Positions 26,786 to 36,386 of a stretch of 64,000 bases of DNA are shown here, in pieces. Every line of letters starts with the position of its first letter. Position 1 is the stretch's first letter. Made by a program: the position numbers and the translations under genes. The stretch is from Neoaquamicrobium microcysteis. Lineage in GTDB: Bacteria > Pseudomonadota > Alphaproteobacteria > Rhizobiales > Rhizobiaceae. The notes beneath the pieces are model-generated. The model was not told the DNA's origin. It made no database searches and saw only the letters and a list, made by a program, of their open reading frames with translations. Location of the stretch: the NCBI RefSeq assembly GCF_008180155.1, contig NZ_VSZS01000062.1:223579-287578 (forward strand). The letters are read 5' to 3'.

Positions 26786-27340
26786 ATGCAACAGCCCATA
26801 ACCCGCGCCGTCGCCCCGCTGACCGGGGTGGTCAGGCTTCTCCGGCATTCCGAACTCCCGCAGTTCCGGGCGCATCTGCTGCGTCTGGACAAGGCCAGCC
26901 GCCGGGATCGCTTCAACGGCCCGGCCAACGACGCCTTCGTTGCCGCTTACGCAGAGCGCTGCTTTCATGACGGCACCATCGTCATCGGCTATGTCGAGGA
27001 TGGGGAGGTGCTGGGGGCAGCCGAACTGCATGAGCGCCCGCAGGACCGCGAACCGACCGGCGAGATCGCCTTCAGCGTCGAGAAGCGGCTGCAGCACCGC
27101 GGACTGGGCGGCCTGCTGTTTGCCCGGTTGATCGAGAGTGCCCGCGCCTTTGGCTACGAGCGGCTGCTCGTCACCACCCATCCCCAGAATGAGGCGATGA
27201 AGCGGCTGGCGAGGCGGTTCAACGCCACGCTGCGGTTTGCGGATGGAGAGACGCTTGGCACGATCGATATCGAGCCCGTCGCAGCCCTTCCGGCCCGCCC
27301 GGGCATCGGCGATTTCGGCAACCTGGCAGGCGCCTACTGA
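26786..27340 (+). CDS. GNAT-family N-acetyltransferase
   Basis: Acetyl-CoA-dependent acetyltransferase of 184 residues. The GNAT core is visible: GEIAFSVEKRLQHRGLGGLLFARLIESA contains the Q/R-x-x-G-x-G/A acetyl-CoA loop, and LLVTTHPQNEAMKRLARRF is the following helix. The start is ATG 26786 after GGACCGCGAC. The acceptor cannot be told. It lies alone between rirA and a DUF445 gene. Confidence 0.8.
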   Translation: MQQPITRAVAPLTGVVRLLRHSELPQFRAHLLRLDKASRRDRFNGPANDAFVAAYAERCFHDGTIVIGYVEDGEVLGAAELHERPQDREPTGEIAFSVEKRLQHRGLGGLLFARLIESARAFGYERLLVTTHPQNEAMKRLARRFNATLRFADGETLGTIDIEPVAALPARPGIGDFGNLAGAY

Positions 27341-27410
27341 GCGCTTTTGCGTGACTAAACCGGCTGCGGCCCCCACATTGCTCGTGAACGAAGCGATGCG
27401 AGGACATGCA

Positions 27411-28712
27411 ATGAGCGCGGCCCCTTCCGAAATGCTGGCGCGGGGCGCACAGCTTGAGACAGAAGACAGGGCGAAGCTTGTCGCACTGCGCCGTACCAAG
27501 GCGATAGCTACCGGTGCGCTGGTGGTTTGTGTTGCGGTGTTTCTGGGCGCACGCGCGCTTCAGGACAGCTATCCGGCACTTGCCTACGTGGCTGCATTCG
27601 CCGAAGCCGCGGCCATCGGCGGTCTGGCGGACTGGTATGCAGTCGTCGCCCTCTTTCGGCGTCCTTTAGGCCTCCCCATTCCCCACACGGCGATCATCCC
27701 CGCCAATAAGGACCGCATCGCCGACAATCTCGGCCGCTTTATCGAGGTCAATTTCCTGGCGGCCGGCCCCGTTCGCGAAAAGCTCAGGGAAGTCGATTTC
27801 GCACTTCTGGTTGCCGACTGGCTTTCGGACCGCGGGCGCTCATCGGGCCTTTCGCGTTTCGTTGCCCGCCTCGCGCCGCAGGCTCTGAAAGCGATGGAAG
27901 GTTCCGGCCTGCGCGAGTTCGTCTCGAAGCGCATCACGGAGCAGATCGAGAAGGTGCAGGTGGCGCCGTTTGCCGCCGATATGCTCTCGGCGTTCACGGC
28001 GGACCGTCGCCACCAGCAGCTCTTCGACGAATTGTTGCGGGTCTTCGGCGGATTGCTCAACGACGAGGAAGCGCTGGCGTCCATCCGCGACAAGATCAGG
28101 CAGGAACTGCCCAGCGTCGCAAACCTGTTTCGTGCCGACGCCTATCTCCTCAAGAAGATCGTCGCTTCGGCCGGCTCGCTGATCGAAGAGGCGGAAGCCG
28201 ATCCCGATCATGCGATCCGGCGTGAGTTCGATCGCTTCGTCGAAGGCTTCATCCAGCAGCTTCGTACCTCGCCCGACTATGCCGAGCGCGCCGAAAAGCT
28301 GAAGCGCGACCTGCTGGCGCGCCCGGAACTGAAGGGGTTGGCGACGGACTTTCTGGTCAGCCTTCGCACCTTCGTCGAGCAGGATCTGCAATCCGACGAT
28401 TCGCTGGTTCGCAGGCACCTCTCTGACATGTTCGTTCAGGTGGGCCATCAGCTTGCCGCTGATCCCAAGATCCGAGCCGACATGAACCAGGGCTTCGTGG
28501 TTGCGCTGTCGTCGTTCGTGGAGAGCCAGAAGAGTGGCGTTTCGACCTTCATCGCCGATCAGGTGCGGCGTTGGGACATCGTGCAGCTGACGCGCCTTGT
28601 CGAGCTGAATATCGGCCGCGACCTGCAATATATCCGTTTCAACGGCATGCTGATCGGAGGCATCGCCGGGCTCGTGCTGCACATCGGCGAGCGGCTGATC
28701 TTCCACAATTGA
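27411..28712 (+). CDS. DUF445 membrane protein
   Basis: Protein of 433 residues of the DUF445 (YjiN-like) family. Two hydrophobic segments near the N-terminus (about residues 30-75) include the conserved AAIGGLADWYAVVALFRRPLG, and a last hydrophobic stretch at the C-terminus contains NGMLIGGIAGLVLHIGERLIF. The middle is long, helical and charged. The function of the family is not known. ATG 27411 has a GAGG site 8 bp upstream; other in-frame ATGs further up are less likely. Confidence 0.82.
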   Translation: MSAAPSEMLARGAQLETEDRAKLVALRRTKAIATGALVVCVAVFLGARALQDSYPALAYVAAFAEAAAIGGLADWYAVVALFRRPLGLPIPHTAIIPANKDRIADNLGRFIEVNFLAAGPVREKLREVDFALLVADWLSDRGRSSGLSRFVARLAPQALKAMEGSGLREFVSKRITEQIEKVQVAPFAADMLSAFTADRRHQQLFDELLRVFGGLLNDEEALASIRDKIRQELPSVANLFRADAYLLKKIVASAGSLIEEAEADPDHAIRREFDRFVEGFIQQLRTSPDYAERAEKLKRDLLARPELKGLATDFLVSLRTFVEQDLQSDDSLVRRHLSDMFVQVGHQLAADPKIRADMNQGFVVALSSFVESQKSGVSTFIADQVRRWDIVQLTRLVELNIGRDLQYIRFNGMLIGGIAGLVLHIGERLIFHN

Positions 28713-28773
28713 AGCCATGGCCGCATCTTCCTAAGGTTGCGATCGGCTGACTCGCCAGCCGCGGGAGGGAGAG

Positions 28774-30042
28774 ATGAGCGACGCATCGAGGCAGGCACCG
28801 GCCGTTCAGCCGGGCAGGCTGCGCCAGACCGAGATTTACGTGACCGGGGTAGGCGGCGCACGGCCGGTGGTGCCGGTTTCGCCCGAAGCGCTAGAACGGC
28901 GTGCAGCGAGGCGCATGAGCCGTGCGGCGGCAGCCTATATCATCGGCGGTGCTGGCACCGAGGCTACGATGCGCGCGAACCGTACAGCATTCGAGAAGGT
29001 GCGGCTCGCGCCGAAGGTTCTCGGCGGCATCGGGTCGCGCGATCTCACCGTTGAGCTGTTCGGCCGCACGCACCGCGCGCCGATCCTGCTCGCGCCGGTC
29101 GGGGTGCTGGAGATGGTGCATCGCGACGCCGACCTGGCGGTGGCTCGCGCTGCCGCGCGCGAGGGCGTCGGCTATGTATTCTCCAATCAGGCGTCGGTGG
29201 CGATGGAGGACTGCGCCGCTGCCATGGGCGATGCGCCGCGCTGGTTCCAGCTCTACTGGTCGAGCGACGACGACGTTGTGCGCTCGCTGGTCTCGCGAGC
29301 CGAAAGATGCGGGGCGGAAGCTATCGTCGTCACGCTCGATACGACGCTGCTGGGCTGGCGGCCTCGCGATCTCGATCTGGCCTATCTGCCGTTCCTGCGT
29401 GGTCTCGGGCTGGCGCAATATCTGACTGATCCGGTTTTTCGCTCGAAGGTACCCGCCTCGCCGCCCGACTCTGGCTTCAGGCCTAAGGGGCTTGGCGTCG
29501 TTGCCGCAGCCCTCAGCCTTGTCCGCAAGGGCAGGCACCATGGCCTCTCCATGAACGAGATGAGGGCGGCGGTTGCACATTTCACCGCCACCTATTCGCG
29601 GCCCGACCTGAACTGGAGCGACATCGAGCGGCTGCGCGATATGACGAAGCTGCCGATATTGCTGAAGGGGCTGCGCCGTGCCGATGACGCCAGAAAAGCG
29701 GCCGAACTCGGGGTCGACGGAATCATCGTTTCCAACCATGGCGGCAGGCAGGTGGATGGAGAGACGGCGACGCTGGACGTGCTGCCTTCCATTGTCGCGG
29801 CTGCCGGAGACAGGCCGGTGCTGCTCGACTCCGGCGTGCGATCGGGAGCCGATGTAGCCAAGGCGCTCTCGCTTGGTGCACGCGCGGTGCTCGTTGGCCG
29901 GCCCTATGTCTACGGGCTGGCGCTCGCCGGCGAGGACGGAGTCGCCGAAATCATCCGCAACATCGTCGCCGAGTTCGATCTGACCCTGGCGCTTTGCGGC
30001 GTTGGCGGCGCGAACGAACTTAACGGCGACTGTCTTGCCTGA
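28774..30042 (+). CDS. FMN-dependent alpha-hydroxy-acid oxidoreductase
   Basis: Flavoprotein of 422 residues of the lactate dehydrogenase/glycolate oxidase family. The FMN and catalytic blocks are seen: [23 protein letters not shown], the Lys in LPILLKGL, and the catalytic His-Arg in [11 protein letters not shown], followed by [30 protein letters not shown]. It should oxidise an L-2-hydroxy acid, perhaps lactate, to the keto acid. The substrate is not fixed by sequence. It lies 33 bp ahead of a MaoC gene on the same strand. Confidence 0.85.
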   Translation: MSDASRQAPAVQPGRLRQTEIYVTGVGGARPVVPVSPEALERRAARRMSRAAAAYIIGGAGTEATMRANRTAFEKVRLAPKVLGGIGSRDLTVELFGRTHRAPILLAPVGVLEMVHRDADLAVARAAAREGVGYVFSNQASVAMEDCAAAMGDAPRWFQLYWSSDDDVVRSLVSRAERCGAEAIVVTLDTTLLGWRPRDLDLAYLPFLRGLGLAQYLTDPVFRSKVPASPPDSGFRPKGLGVVAAALSLVRKGRHHGLSMNEMRAAVAHFTATYSRPDLNWSDIERLRDMTKLPILLKGLRRADDARKAAELGVDGIIVSNHGGRQVDGETATLDVLPSIVAAAGDRPVLLDSGVRSGADVAKALSLGARAVLVGRPYVYGLALAGEDGVAEIIRNIVAEFDLTLALCGVGGANELNGDCLA

Positions 30043-30075
30043 GGAACGGGAGAAGCCGGCTTGGCTGACGAGGAA

Positions 30076-30531
30076 ATGACGCTTGCCTATCTCATGACGA
30101 TGGTTGGCCGGGAACTTGGGGTGTCGAGTTGGGTGGAGGTCGACCAAGCGATGATTGACAGCTTCGCGGACACGACACGCGACCGGCAGTGGATCCATGT
30201 CGACGTCGAGCGCGCGCGGCGGGAGAGCCCTTACGGTGCGCCTGTCGCCCACGGCTTTCTGACGCTGTCGCTGATTGCCGGCATGTCCTACGAGATCGGC
30301 GCGCAGCCGAAGGGGCTATCGGCCTCCGTCAATTACGGGCTCGACAAGGTGCGGTTTCTTTCGCCGGTGAGGGTGGGTGCGCGCGTGCGTCTGCGCTCCA
30401 CGCTCGTATCGCTGGAGGAAAAGAGCCCTGGTCAGCATCTGATGAAGACCAGCAATGTCGTCGAAATCGAAGGCGAGGAGCGGCCGGCGCTGGTTGCCGA
30501 TACGCTGGTACTGCTGGTCAGCGAAGCATAA
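30076..30531 (+). CDS. MaoC-family hot-dog hydratase
   Basis: Single-domain MaoC (R-hydratase) protein of 151 residues. The hydratase motif is seen in FADTTRDRQWIHVD and GAPVAHGFLTLSL, with the Asp and His spaced as in active enzymes. It would hydrate an enoyl-CoA, but single-domain NodN-like members often have no proven substrate. The start is not sure: ATG 30076 has a GAGG just upstream, and a TTG at 30061 is also possible. Its stop lies 3 bp from the stop of the maiA gene opposite. Confidence 0.8.
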   Translation: MTLAYLMTMVGRELGVSSWVEVDQAMIDSFADTTRDRQWIHVDVERARRESPYGAPVAHGFLTLSLIAGMSYEIGAQPKGLSASVNYGLDKVRFLSPVRVGARVRLRSTLVSLEEKSPGQHLMKTSNVVEIEGEERPALVADTLVLLVSEA

Positions 30532-30534
30532 GCC

Positions 30535-31185
30535 TCATTCCGCGTCCGGTTGGCGGGCGGGAGCGGCATCGGCGAAGGCAGGCAGTTGCATGCAGGCGTC
30601 CCGAATCCGGCAGATCGTCGGGTAAGGGGTCATGTCGACGTTGAAACGGGCGTTGTTGGCCACCTGTGCGACGATGCAGATGTCGGCCATGCCCGGCGTG
30701 TCGCCGTGGCAGAAGCTGCCGGTCTCGGGGCTCTGCGACAGAATCTTTTCAAGCGGCTGGAAGGTTTCGTTGACCCAGTGCCTGAACCAGTCCGCTATCT
30801 CCGTGTCGTCGGCGCCATAGCGGCTGCGCAACGCGTTGAGGATGCGCAGATTGTTTACCGGGTGGATGTCGCACGCGATCATCTGGCTGAGCATGCGCAC
30901 CCGCGCGCGACCCATTGCGTCAGCGGGCAGCAGAGGCGGCTCCGGCACCGTTTCGTTCAGAAACTCCATGATCGCCAGCGATTGCGCGATGACGGTGCCG
31001 TCGCTCCAGACCATCGCGGGCACCAGTCCCTGCGGGTTTATCGCCAGATAGTCCGGCGCGCGGTTCCCGCCGTGGCGAAGATGGTGCGCTACGTATTCGT
31101 AGCCGACGCCCTTGAGGTTGAGCGCGATGCGAACCCGGTAGGCGGTCGACGAGCGGAAGTAGTTGTGCAGAACGATCTCGCTCAT
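30535..31185 (-). CDS. maiA: Maleylacetoacetate isomerase / zeta-class GST
   Basis: Glutathione-S-transferase fold protein of 216 residues. The zeta-class active-site block SSTAYRVRIALNLKG near residue 12 and INPQGLVPAMVWSDG fit maleylacetoacetate isomerase, which acts in tyrosine/homogentisate breakdown. The usual Cys in S-S-C-x-W-R is replaced (SSTAYR), so the exact substrate could be another maleyl compound. The other homogentisate genes are not in view. It lies 29 bp after the end of the aldehyde dehydrogenase gene on the same strand. Confidence 0.75.
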   Translation of the reverse strand: MSEIVLHNYFRSSTAYRVRIALNLKGVGYEYVAHHLRHGGNRAPDYLAINPQGLVPAMVWSDGTVIAQSLAIMEFLNETVPEPPLLPADAMGRARVRMLSQMIACDIHPVNNLRILNALRSRYGADDTEIADWFRHWVNETFQPLEKILSQSPETGSFCHGDTPGMADICIVAQVANNARFNVDMTPYPTICRIRDACMQLPAFADAAPARQPDAE

Positions 31186-31214
31186 CGCGCCTCCCCCTGT
31201 GGCTTCGCAGCGGC

Positions 31215-33593
31215 TCAGTCGCCGTAAGGCACCCAGACGTTCTTCACCTCGACGGCCCGGCGCAGGAAGCTTTCTAGCGCGCCTGCGGGGGAGTTCCAGT
31301 CAACGGCATAGCCGTTCGAGGTCCAGACCCGCTTGAGGTTGCCCGTCGATTCCAGCTCGGCCGCCTTGCAGGTCGCGCTGTCGGCAACGATCCACAGGCC
31401 GTCCACGTCGTCGTGCTTCGCCAGAACCGCGGCGAGTTCGCCGGTGCGGCCTGTGACGATGTTCACCGCGCCTGCCGGAATGTCGGACGTCTCGAGCACC
31501 TGGTAGAGATCGGTCGCGATCAGCGGCCACCGCGCGGACGGGACGGCGACCACGGTGTTGCCCATGGCGAGCGCCGGCGCCAGCAGCGAAACGAGGCCGA
31601 GCAGGGGGGCGTCGTCTGGGGCAACGATGCCCAGCACGCCCACGGGCTCGTTCAAAGCCAGCGTCACCGTGCGGGCAGGGGGATTGTGCACCGTGCCCTC
31701 GAATTTGTCGGCCATGCCGGCCGCTTCGAACAGCCGCTCGATGGAAGCGTCGACCTCGGCCTGTGCAGCCTTGGCAGACGCTCCGGTGAGCTGGGTCAGC
31801 CGTGCAGCGAACTCGTCGGCGCGAACGGCGAGGTTCTCGGCGAGGAAGTAGAGAACCTGCGCACGGTTGTAGGCGGTCGCCGAGGCCCAGCCCTTCGCGC
31901 CGCGCGCAGCGGTAACCGCGTCACGGACATCCTTGCGACTGCCCAGCCCGACCTCTCCGGCATGGCGGCCTTTGGCGTCGTGCACGGCCATGGAATAATT
32001 GCCGTCTGGCCGCACCTGCTTGCCGCCGATGAAAAGCTTCGGCGTGCGGTCGATGAACGAGCCATCGCCTTCCGATCGTTCCGCAACGCCGCCCGGCGCG
32101 TCGAAAGCCTTGATCTGCGTGGCCTTTACCTTCGCGGTTGCCAGATATTCGAGCATGCCCTCGCGTCCGCCCTCGCGCCCGAAACCGCTTTCGCGATAGC
32201 CGCCGAAGCCACATGCCGCATCGAACATGTTGGTGCCGTTGATCCACACGACGCCGGCCTTCAGCTGCGGCGCAACGTGGAGCGCGAGGTTGACGTTCTC
32301 GCTCCAGACGGAAGCGGCGAGGCCGTAGCGCGTGTTGTTGGCGAGCTCGATGGCCTCTTCGGTGTTGCGGAAACTCATCGCGACCAGCACCGGTCCGAAG
32401 ACTTCTTCCTGCGCCAGAATGTTGGCCGGTCCGATATTGGTTGCGAGAACGGGAAGATGGTAACATCCTATCATAGGAAGCTCGCTCTCAGGGCTCCAGC
32501 ACAGAGCGCCCTGCTTCTCGCCTTGCGCGACCAGCCCGCGCACGCGGTCGAGCTGGGTGCGGTCCACCAGCGGCCCGATATCGGTGTTCTTGTCGAGCGG
32601 ATCGCCGAGCCGCAGCTTCGCCATCCGTGCCTTCACCTTGGCCAGGAACGCCTCGGCGAGGCCCTCCTGCACCAGCAGCCGCGAACCAGCGCAGCAGACC
32701 TGCCCCTGGTTGAACCAGATGCCATCCACGAGGCCTTCAACCGCCGAATCGAGATCGGCGTCCTCGAAGACGACGAAGGCCGACTTGCCGCCGAGCTCGA
32801 GTGACAGCTTTTTGCCGGAGCCGGCGGTGGCCTTGCGGATGATCTTGCCGACCTCGGACGAGCCAGTGAAGGCGATCTTGTTGATGTCGGGATGGTTGAC
32901 GATCGCGGCCCCGGCCTCAGGCCCGCCATGCACGATGTTGACGACGCCCTTTGGAACGCCCGCCTTCTCGCAAATCTCGGCAAACAGTATGGCCGTCAGC
33001 GGCGTGAACTCGGCTGGCTTGAGCACGACCGTGCATCCTGCGGCAAGGGCCGGCGCGATTTTCCAGGCGAGCATCAGCAGCGGAAAGTTCCACGGGATGA
33101 TCTGGCCGGCGACGCCGACCGCGGAATGGCCCGGAAACTCCTTGGCCAGCGACTGCGCCCAGCCGGCGTGGTGGATGAAATGGCGGATGGCCAGCGGTAC
33201 GTCGATGTCGCGGCTTTCGCGGATCGGCTTGCCGTTGTCGAGCGATTCCAGAACCGCGAACAGCCGGGCATGGCGCTGCATGGCGCGGCCGATGGCATAG
33301 AGGACGCGCGCGCGCTCATAGCCTGACGCGGCCTGCCATTTCGGCAAAGCCTTGCGGGCTGCGGCCACGGCTGCGTCGATGTCGGCGTGCCCCGCCTCAG
33401 CGATGCTGGCCAGGTGCTTGCCCGTCGCGGGCTCGGCGGTGTCGAAGGTCTTGCCGCCTGTCGCCTTCTTCCACTGGCCGCCGATGAACAGCGATGCGGA
33501 GAAGTCGCGGGCCTTGAGCCAGGCGTCGGCCTCGTTGCGCGCCTCGGGGGCGGGGCCGTATTCCATGGCTTGGTAGCGTTCGAGAATGTTCAA
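31215..33593 (-). CDS. Two-domain aldehyde dehydrogenase (second domain without catalytic Cys)
   Basis: Protein of 792 residues made of two tandem aldehyde dehydrogenase folds. The first (residues 30-490) has IIPWNFPLLML, Glu266 in LELGGKS and catalytic Cys300 in NQGQVCCAGSR. The second (about 510-790) keeps the early NAD-binding part (GVLGIVAPDDAPLLGLVSLL) but has no G-Q-x-C block; the matching place reads LKRVWTSNG. So only the first half should be active. It is 12 bp after deoC, which makes acetaldehyde from deoxyribose-5-phosphate, so acetaldehyde oxidation is a fair guess. Confidence 0.85.
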   Translation of the reverse strand: MNILERYQAMEYGPAPEARNEADAWLKARDFSASLFIGGQWKKATGGKTFDTAEPATGKHLASIAEAGHADIDAAVAAARKALPKWQAASGYERARVLYAIGRAMQRHARLFAVLESLDNGKPIRESRDIDVPLAIRHFIHHAGWAQSLAKEFPGHSAVGVAGQIIPWNFPLLMLAWKIAPALAAGCTVVLKPAEFTPLTAILFAEICEKAGVPKGVVNIVHGGPEAGAAIVNHPDINKIAFTGSSEVGKIIRKATAGSGKKLSLELGGKSAFVVFEDADLDSAVEGLVDGIWFNQGQVCCAGSRLLVQEGLAEAFLAKVKARMAKLRLGDPLDKNTDIGPLVDRTQLDRVRGLVAQGEKQGALCWSPESELPMIGCYHLPVLATNIGPANILAQEEVFGPVLVAMSFRNTEEAIELANNTRYGLAASVWSENVNLALHVAPQLKAGVVWINGTNMFDAACGFGGYRESGFGREGGREGMLEYLATAKVKATQIKAFDAPGGVAERSEGDGSFIDRTPKLFIGGKQVRPDGNYSMAVHDAKGRHAGEVGLGSRKDVRDAVTAARGAKGWASATAYNRAQVLYFLAENLAVRADEFAARLTQLTGASAKAAQAEVDASIERLFEAAGMADKFEGTVHNPPARTVTLALNEPVGVLGIVAPDDAPLLGLVSLLAPALAMGNTVVAVPSARWPLIATDLYQVLETSDIPAGAVNIVTGRTGELAAVLAKHDDVDGLWIVADSATCKAAELESTGNLKRVWTSNGYAVDWNSPAGALESFLRRAVEVKNVWVPYGD

Positions 33594-33605
33594 TGTCGTT
33601 CCCCG

Positions 33606-34637
33606 TCAGGCCATCGCGTGGCGATGGGCGGCCGAATAGCGGCCGGTAAGGTGGTGTTCGAGCTGGCGCTCGATGTCGGTGAGCAGGCTGGACGCGCCGA
33701 AGCGGAAGAGATCCGGCTCCAGCCAGCGGCGGCCAAGCTCTTCCTTCATCAGAACCAGCCAGTCCAGCGAGGCCTTAGCGGTAGAGATGCCGCCGGCGGG
33801 CTTGAAGCCGATCTTGAAGCCGGTGCGCTCCTCATAGGCGCGTATGGCGCGCGTCATGATGAGGCCGACGGGGAGCGTGGCGTTGACGCTCTCCTTGCCG
33901 GTCGACGTCTTGATGAAGTCCGCGCCGGCCATCATCGACACCATCGAGGCCAGCATGACGTTGCGTAGCGTCGAAAGTTCGCCGGTGCCGAGGATCACCT
34001 TGAGATGCGCCTCGCCGCAGGCTTCGCGAAACTGGGCGACCTCGTCGTACAGTTCCTGCCATTTCGCGCCCAGAACGAGCCCGCGGGGAATGACCACGTC
34101 GATTTCGTCGGCCCCGTCGCCTACCGAGGCGCGGATTTCAGCGATGCGTGTTTCCAGCGGTGAAAGGCCATGCGGGAATGCGGTGGAGACGGCTGCGACA
34201 TGGATGCCTGTGCCCTCCAGCGCCTTCACGGCCGTCGCAACGAAGGGATGATAGACGCAGACGGCAGCCGGCCGGATGGCCGTGTCGCCGAGGCCCAGCC
34301 CGGCGATGAGGTCGGCGCTCAGCGGGTTGCGCGCCTTGGCGCAGAGCCGCCTGACGCGCTCGTCCGTGTCGTGGCTGCTCAGCGTGGTGAGATCCATCAG
34401 CGAGATGGAACGCAACAGCCAAGCCGCCTGGTTGTCCGCCTTGATGGAACGACGCTTCGTCAGCGTCTGCGCGCGGCGCTCAAGCGCCGAGCGGTTGACG
34501 TGGCGCATCTCCTCCAGCCAGCCGATGTCGAGCGCCATGCCGGGATTTCTCGGGAGGGCGCCATGCCCGGCCGGAGCCGCTTTCGGCAGCGCATGCAGGC
34601 TCGCGCCTGTGGTTTGTCGTGTCGGGGTGCTCGTCAT
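33606..34637 (-). CDS. deoC: Deoxyribose-phosphate aldolase (long form)
   Basis: Class I aldolase of 343 residues that splits 2-deoxyribose-5-phosphate into glyceraldehyde-3-phosphate and acetaldehyde. The Schiff-base Lys is in GADFIKTSTGKE and the second active-site Lys is in GFKPAGGIST. An N-terminal extension of about 90 residues compared with the E. coli enzyme puts it in the long form. A 12-bp palindrome, CTTTGGTCAAAG (34656-34667), sits 18 bp upstream of its ATG and could be an operator. It heads an operon with the two-domain aldehyde dehydrogenase. Confidence 0.92.
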   Translation of the reverse strand: MTSTPTRQTTGASLHALPKAAPAGHGALPRNPGMALDIGWLEEMRHVNRSALERRAQTLTKRRSIKADNQAAWLLRSISLMDLTTLSSHDTDERVRRLCAKARNPLSADLIAGLGLGDTAIRPAAVCVYHPFVATAVKALEGTGIHVAAVSTAFPHGLSPLETRIAEIRASVGDGADEIDVVIPRGLVLGAKWQELYDEVAQFREACGEAHLKVILGTGELSTLRNVMLASMVSMMAGADFIKTSTGKESVNATLPVGLIMTRAIRAYEERTGFKIGFKPAGGISTAKASLDWLVLMKEELGRRWLEPDLFRFGASSLLTDIERQLEHHLTGRYSAAHRHAMA

Positions 34638-34774
34638 GGCACTCTTCTTTTGTCCCTTTGGTCAAAGTTTGAGCAGCTATCGCACGAAATGGCGCGAAAC
34701 GGAACGGCTGTTGCCCAGGAAGGATGAACCCTCCCGTGTCGTCTTTGCGTCCGCGCCGTGTCGCTTTCGCGGGT

Positions 34775-34802
34775 TTGCCGCAGGGCGGGTCATGCTTAGA
34801 TA
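34775..34802 (+). promoter_or_regulatory. Candidate promoter for the riboswitch-gbcAB transcript
   Basis: A TTGCCG (34775-34780) and a TAGATA (34797-34802) are 16 bp apart. A transcript from here would start near 34809, right at the 5' edge of the cobalamin aptamer. The rest of 34638-34774 shows no other feature beyond the palindrome described at deoC. Confidence 0.4.
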
Positions 34803-34807
34803 CGCAT

Positions 34808-34994
34808 GCCTGAGGTGCCGCTTCGTGACGATCGGAGCGGAGAATTGGGAAGCCGGTCGAAATCCGGCGCTGCCCCCGCAACGGTAGCGAAGCTGAAAGT
34901 CGCGACGGGAGACCACTGGACAAGAATGTCTGGGAAGGTGTCGCGACAGTCCAACAGGACGGCTTCGGAGCCCGGAAACCAGCCCTGGGCCTGA
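34808..34994 (+). ncRNA. Cobalamin (B12) riboswitch
   Basis: The conserved aptamer core is present in order: GGGAAGCCGGTCGAAATCCG (34848-34867), GCTGCCCCCGCAAC, the CCACTGG arm near 34914, TGGGAAGG near 34931, and the B12 box AGCCCGGAAACCAGCC at 34969-34984. The 5' AGGTGCC and 3' GGGCCT can pair to close the structure. It is on the same strand as gbcA and ends about 135 bp before it, with no other gene between. Adenosylcobalamin binding should lower expression of gbcAB. Confidence 0.92.
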
Positions 34995-35040
34995 TGCAAC
35001 CGACTGATCGCGGTGGGCGGTCAAGAGGCGGAAACGTTCG

Positions 35041-35060
35041 GGCTGGGGCGAACCCCTGCC
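35041..35060 (+). terminator. Hairpin in the expression platform of the B12 riboswitch
   Basis: GGCTGGGG-CGAA-CCCCTGCC forms a stable stem with one T-T mismatch, 47 bp after the aptamer. A pyrimidine-rich run (CCCTTCCTTCCTCC) follows but without a clean T-run, so it could end transcription or hide the ribosome site. The mechanism is inferred. Confidence 0.4.
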
Positions 35061-35128
35061 GCTCGACGCCCTTCCTTCCTCCATCACCACCAGTTCAGTC
35101 CTTGTGAGCGACGATGCGAGGACAGGAC

Positions 35129-36376
35129 ATGGATGCGCGCAACGAGATGCTGAGGCTGATACGCAGCCGCAAGCAGGGATATTCGCTGGAACAGCCTTTC
35201 TATATCGACCCGGATTTTCACCGGCTCGACATGGAGCTGATCTGGTATCGCGACTGGCTTTTCGTGGGTCACGATTGCGAATTGCCCAAGCCCGGCAGCT
35301 TCTTCACCGTGCAGGTGGGCGATTATCCGGTGGTGATCGTACGCGACCGCGAAGGCGGCATACGCGCTTTCCACAATTCGTGCCGCCATCGCGGCAGCCG
35401 CGTCTGCAACACGCACAAGGGCATGTCCGCGAGGCTGGTGTGCCCCTACCACCAATGGACCTACGATCTCGACGGTAAGCTGCTGTTCGCGCGTCAGATG
35501 GCCGACGATTTCGACCCCTCGCAATTCTCGCTAAAGCCGGTGGCCTGCGAGCGGGCCGGCGGATACATCTTCATCTGCCTCGCGCAGGAGCCTGCCGATT
35601 TCGCGCCGTTCCGCGCAATGATGGAGCCGTATTTCCTGCCGCACAGGCTGGCCGACGCCAAGGTGGCCTACGAGAGCACGATCATCGAAAAGGGCAACTG
35701 GAAGCTCGTGTGGGAAAACAACCGCGAGTGCTACCACTGCGCCGGAAATCATCCCGAATTGTGCAAGACGTTCCCCGAAGCGCCGACCGTGACAGGCGTC
35801 AACGGTGCTGAGAGCGACCCGGAAATGGTCGCGCACTGGGCGAAATGCGAGGCGGCCGGCTTGCCGTCGCGCTTCCGCATAGACGAGGCGGGGCAGTTTC
35901 GCGCCACCCGCGCACCGCTGCTGCGCGATGCCGTCAGCTACACGATGACGGGCAAGCGGGCGGTGAAGAAGAACCTGTCGGACAATGTCTCGGCTGACCG
36001 CATCGGCTCGCTGCTTCTCTACCACTACCCGACGACGTGGAACCACGTTCTGGGCGACCACGCGGTCACGTTCCGGGTGCTTCCGGTGAGTGCGACCGAG
36101 ACGGCGGTCACCACCAAGTGGCTCGTCCACAAGGATGCGGTCGAGGGCGTCGATTATACGCTGGACGAACTCACCCACGTCTGGACCGAGACGAACGATC
36201 AGGACCGCCGTATCGTCGAGGAGAACGCGTTCGGTATCACGTCGCCCGCCTACGAGCCGGGGCCGTATTCTGAACTACATGAGGGCGGCGTCATCCAGTT
36301 CGTCGACTGGTACGCGTCCTTCATCGAACCGCGGCTGAGCGAAGGCCAGAAGCCCACGCTGAAGAGCGTGGCGTGA
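35129..36376 (+). CDS. gbcA: Rieske glycine-betaine monooxygenase subunit GbcA
   Basis: Rieske non-heme-iron oxygenase of 415 residues. The 2Fe-2S site is Cys85-x-His87-x17-Cys105-x2-His108. The mononuclear iron site is in NNRECYHCAGNHPEL (Glu200, His203, His208). The CYHCAGNHPELCKTFPEAP block is typical of GbcA, which turns glycine betaine into dimethylglycine and formaldehyde. Related enzymes act on carnitine or stachydrine, so the substrate needs proof. ATG 35129 has AGG upstream; an ATG at 35114 is also in frame. It sits behind a cobalamin riboswitch, which I have not met as a known regulator of this gene. Confidence 0.85.
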   Translation: MDARNEMLRLIRSRKQGYSLEQPFYIDPDFHRLDMELIWYRDWLFVGHDCELPKPGSFFTVQVGDYPVVIVRDREGGIRAFHNSCRHRGSRVCNTHKGMSARLVCPYHQWTYDLDGKLLFARQMADDFDPSQFSLKPVACERAGGYIFICLAQEPADFAPFRAMMEPYFLPHRLADAKVAYESTIIEKGNWKLVWENNRECYHCAGNHPELCKTFPEAPTVTGVNGAESDPEMVAHWAKCEAAGLPSRFRIDEAGQFRATRAPLLRDAVSYTMTGKRAVKKNLSDNVSADRIGSLLLYHYPTTWNHVLGDHAVTFRVLPVSATETAVTTKWLVHKDAVEGVDYTLDELTHVWTETNDQDRRIVEENAFGITSPAYEPGPYSELHEGGVIQFVDWYASFIEPRLSEGQKPTLKSVA

Positions 36377-36386
36377 GGACGAGGCC

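Noticed and set aside
28891..30252. A 453-codon open frame on the minus strand
   Set aside because: It mirrors the FMN-dependent oxidase and the MaoC gene; the product has no protein-like pattern.
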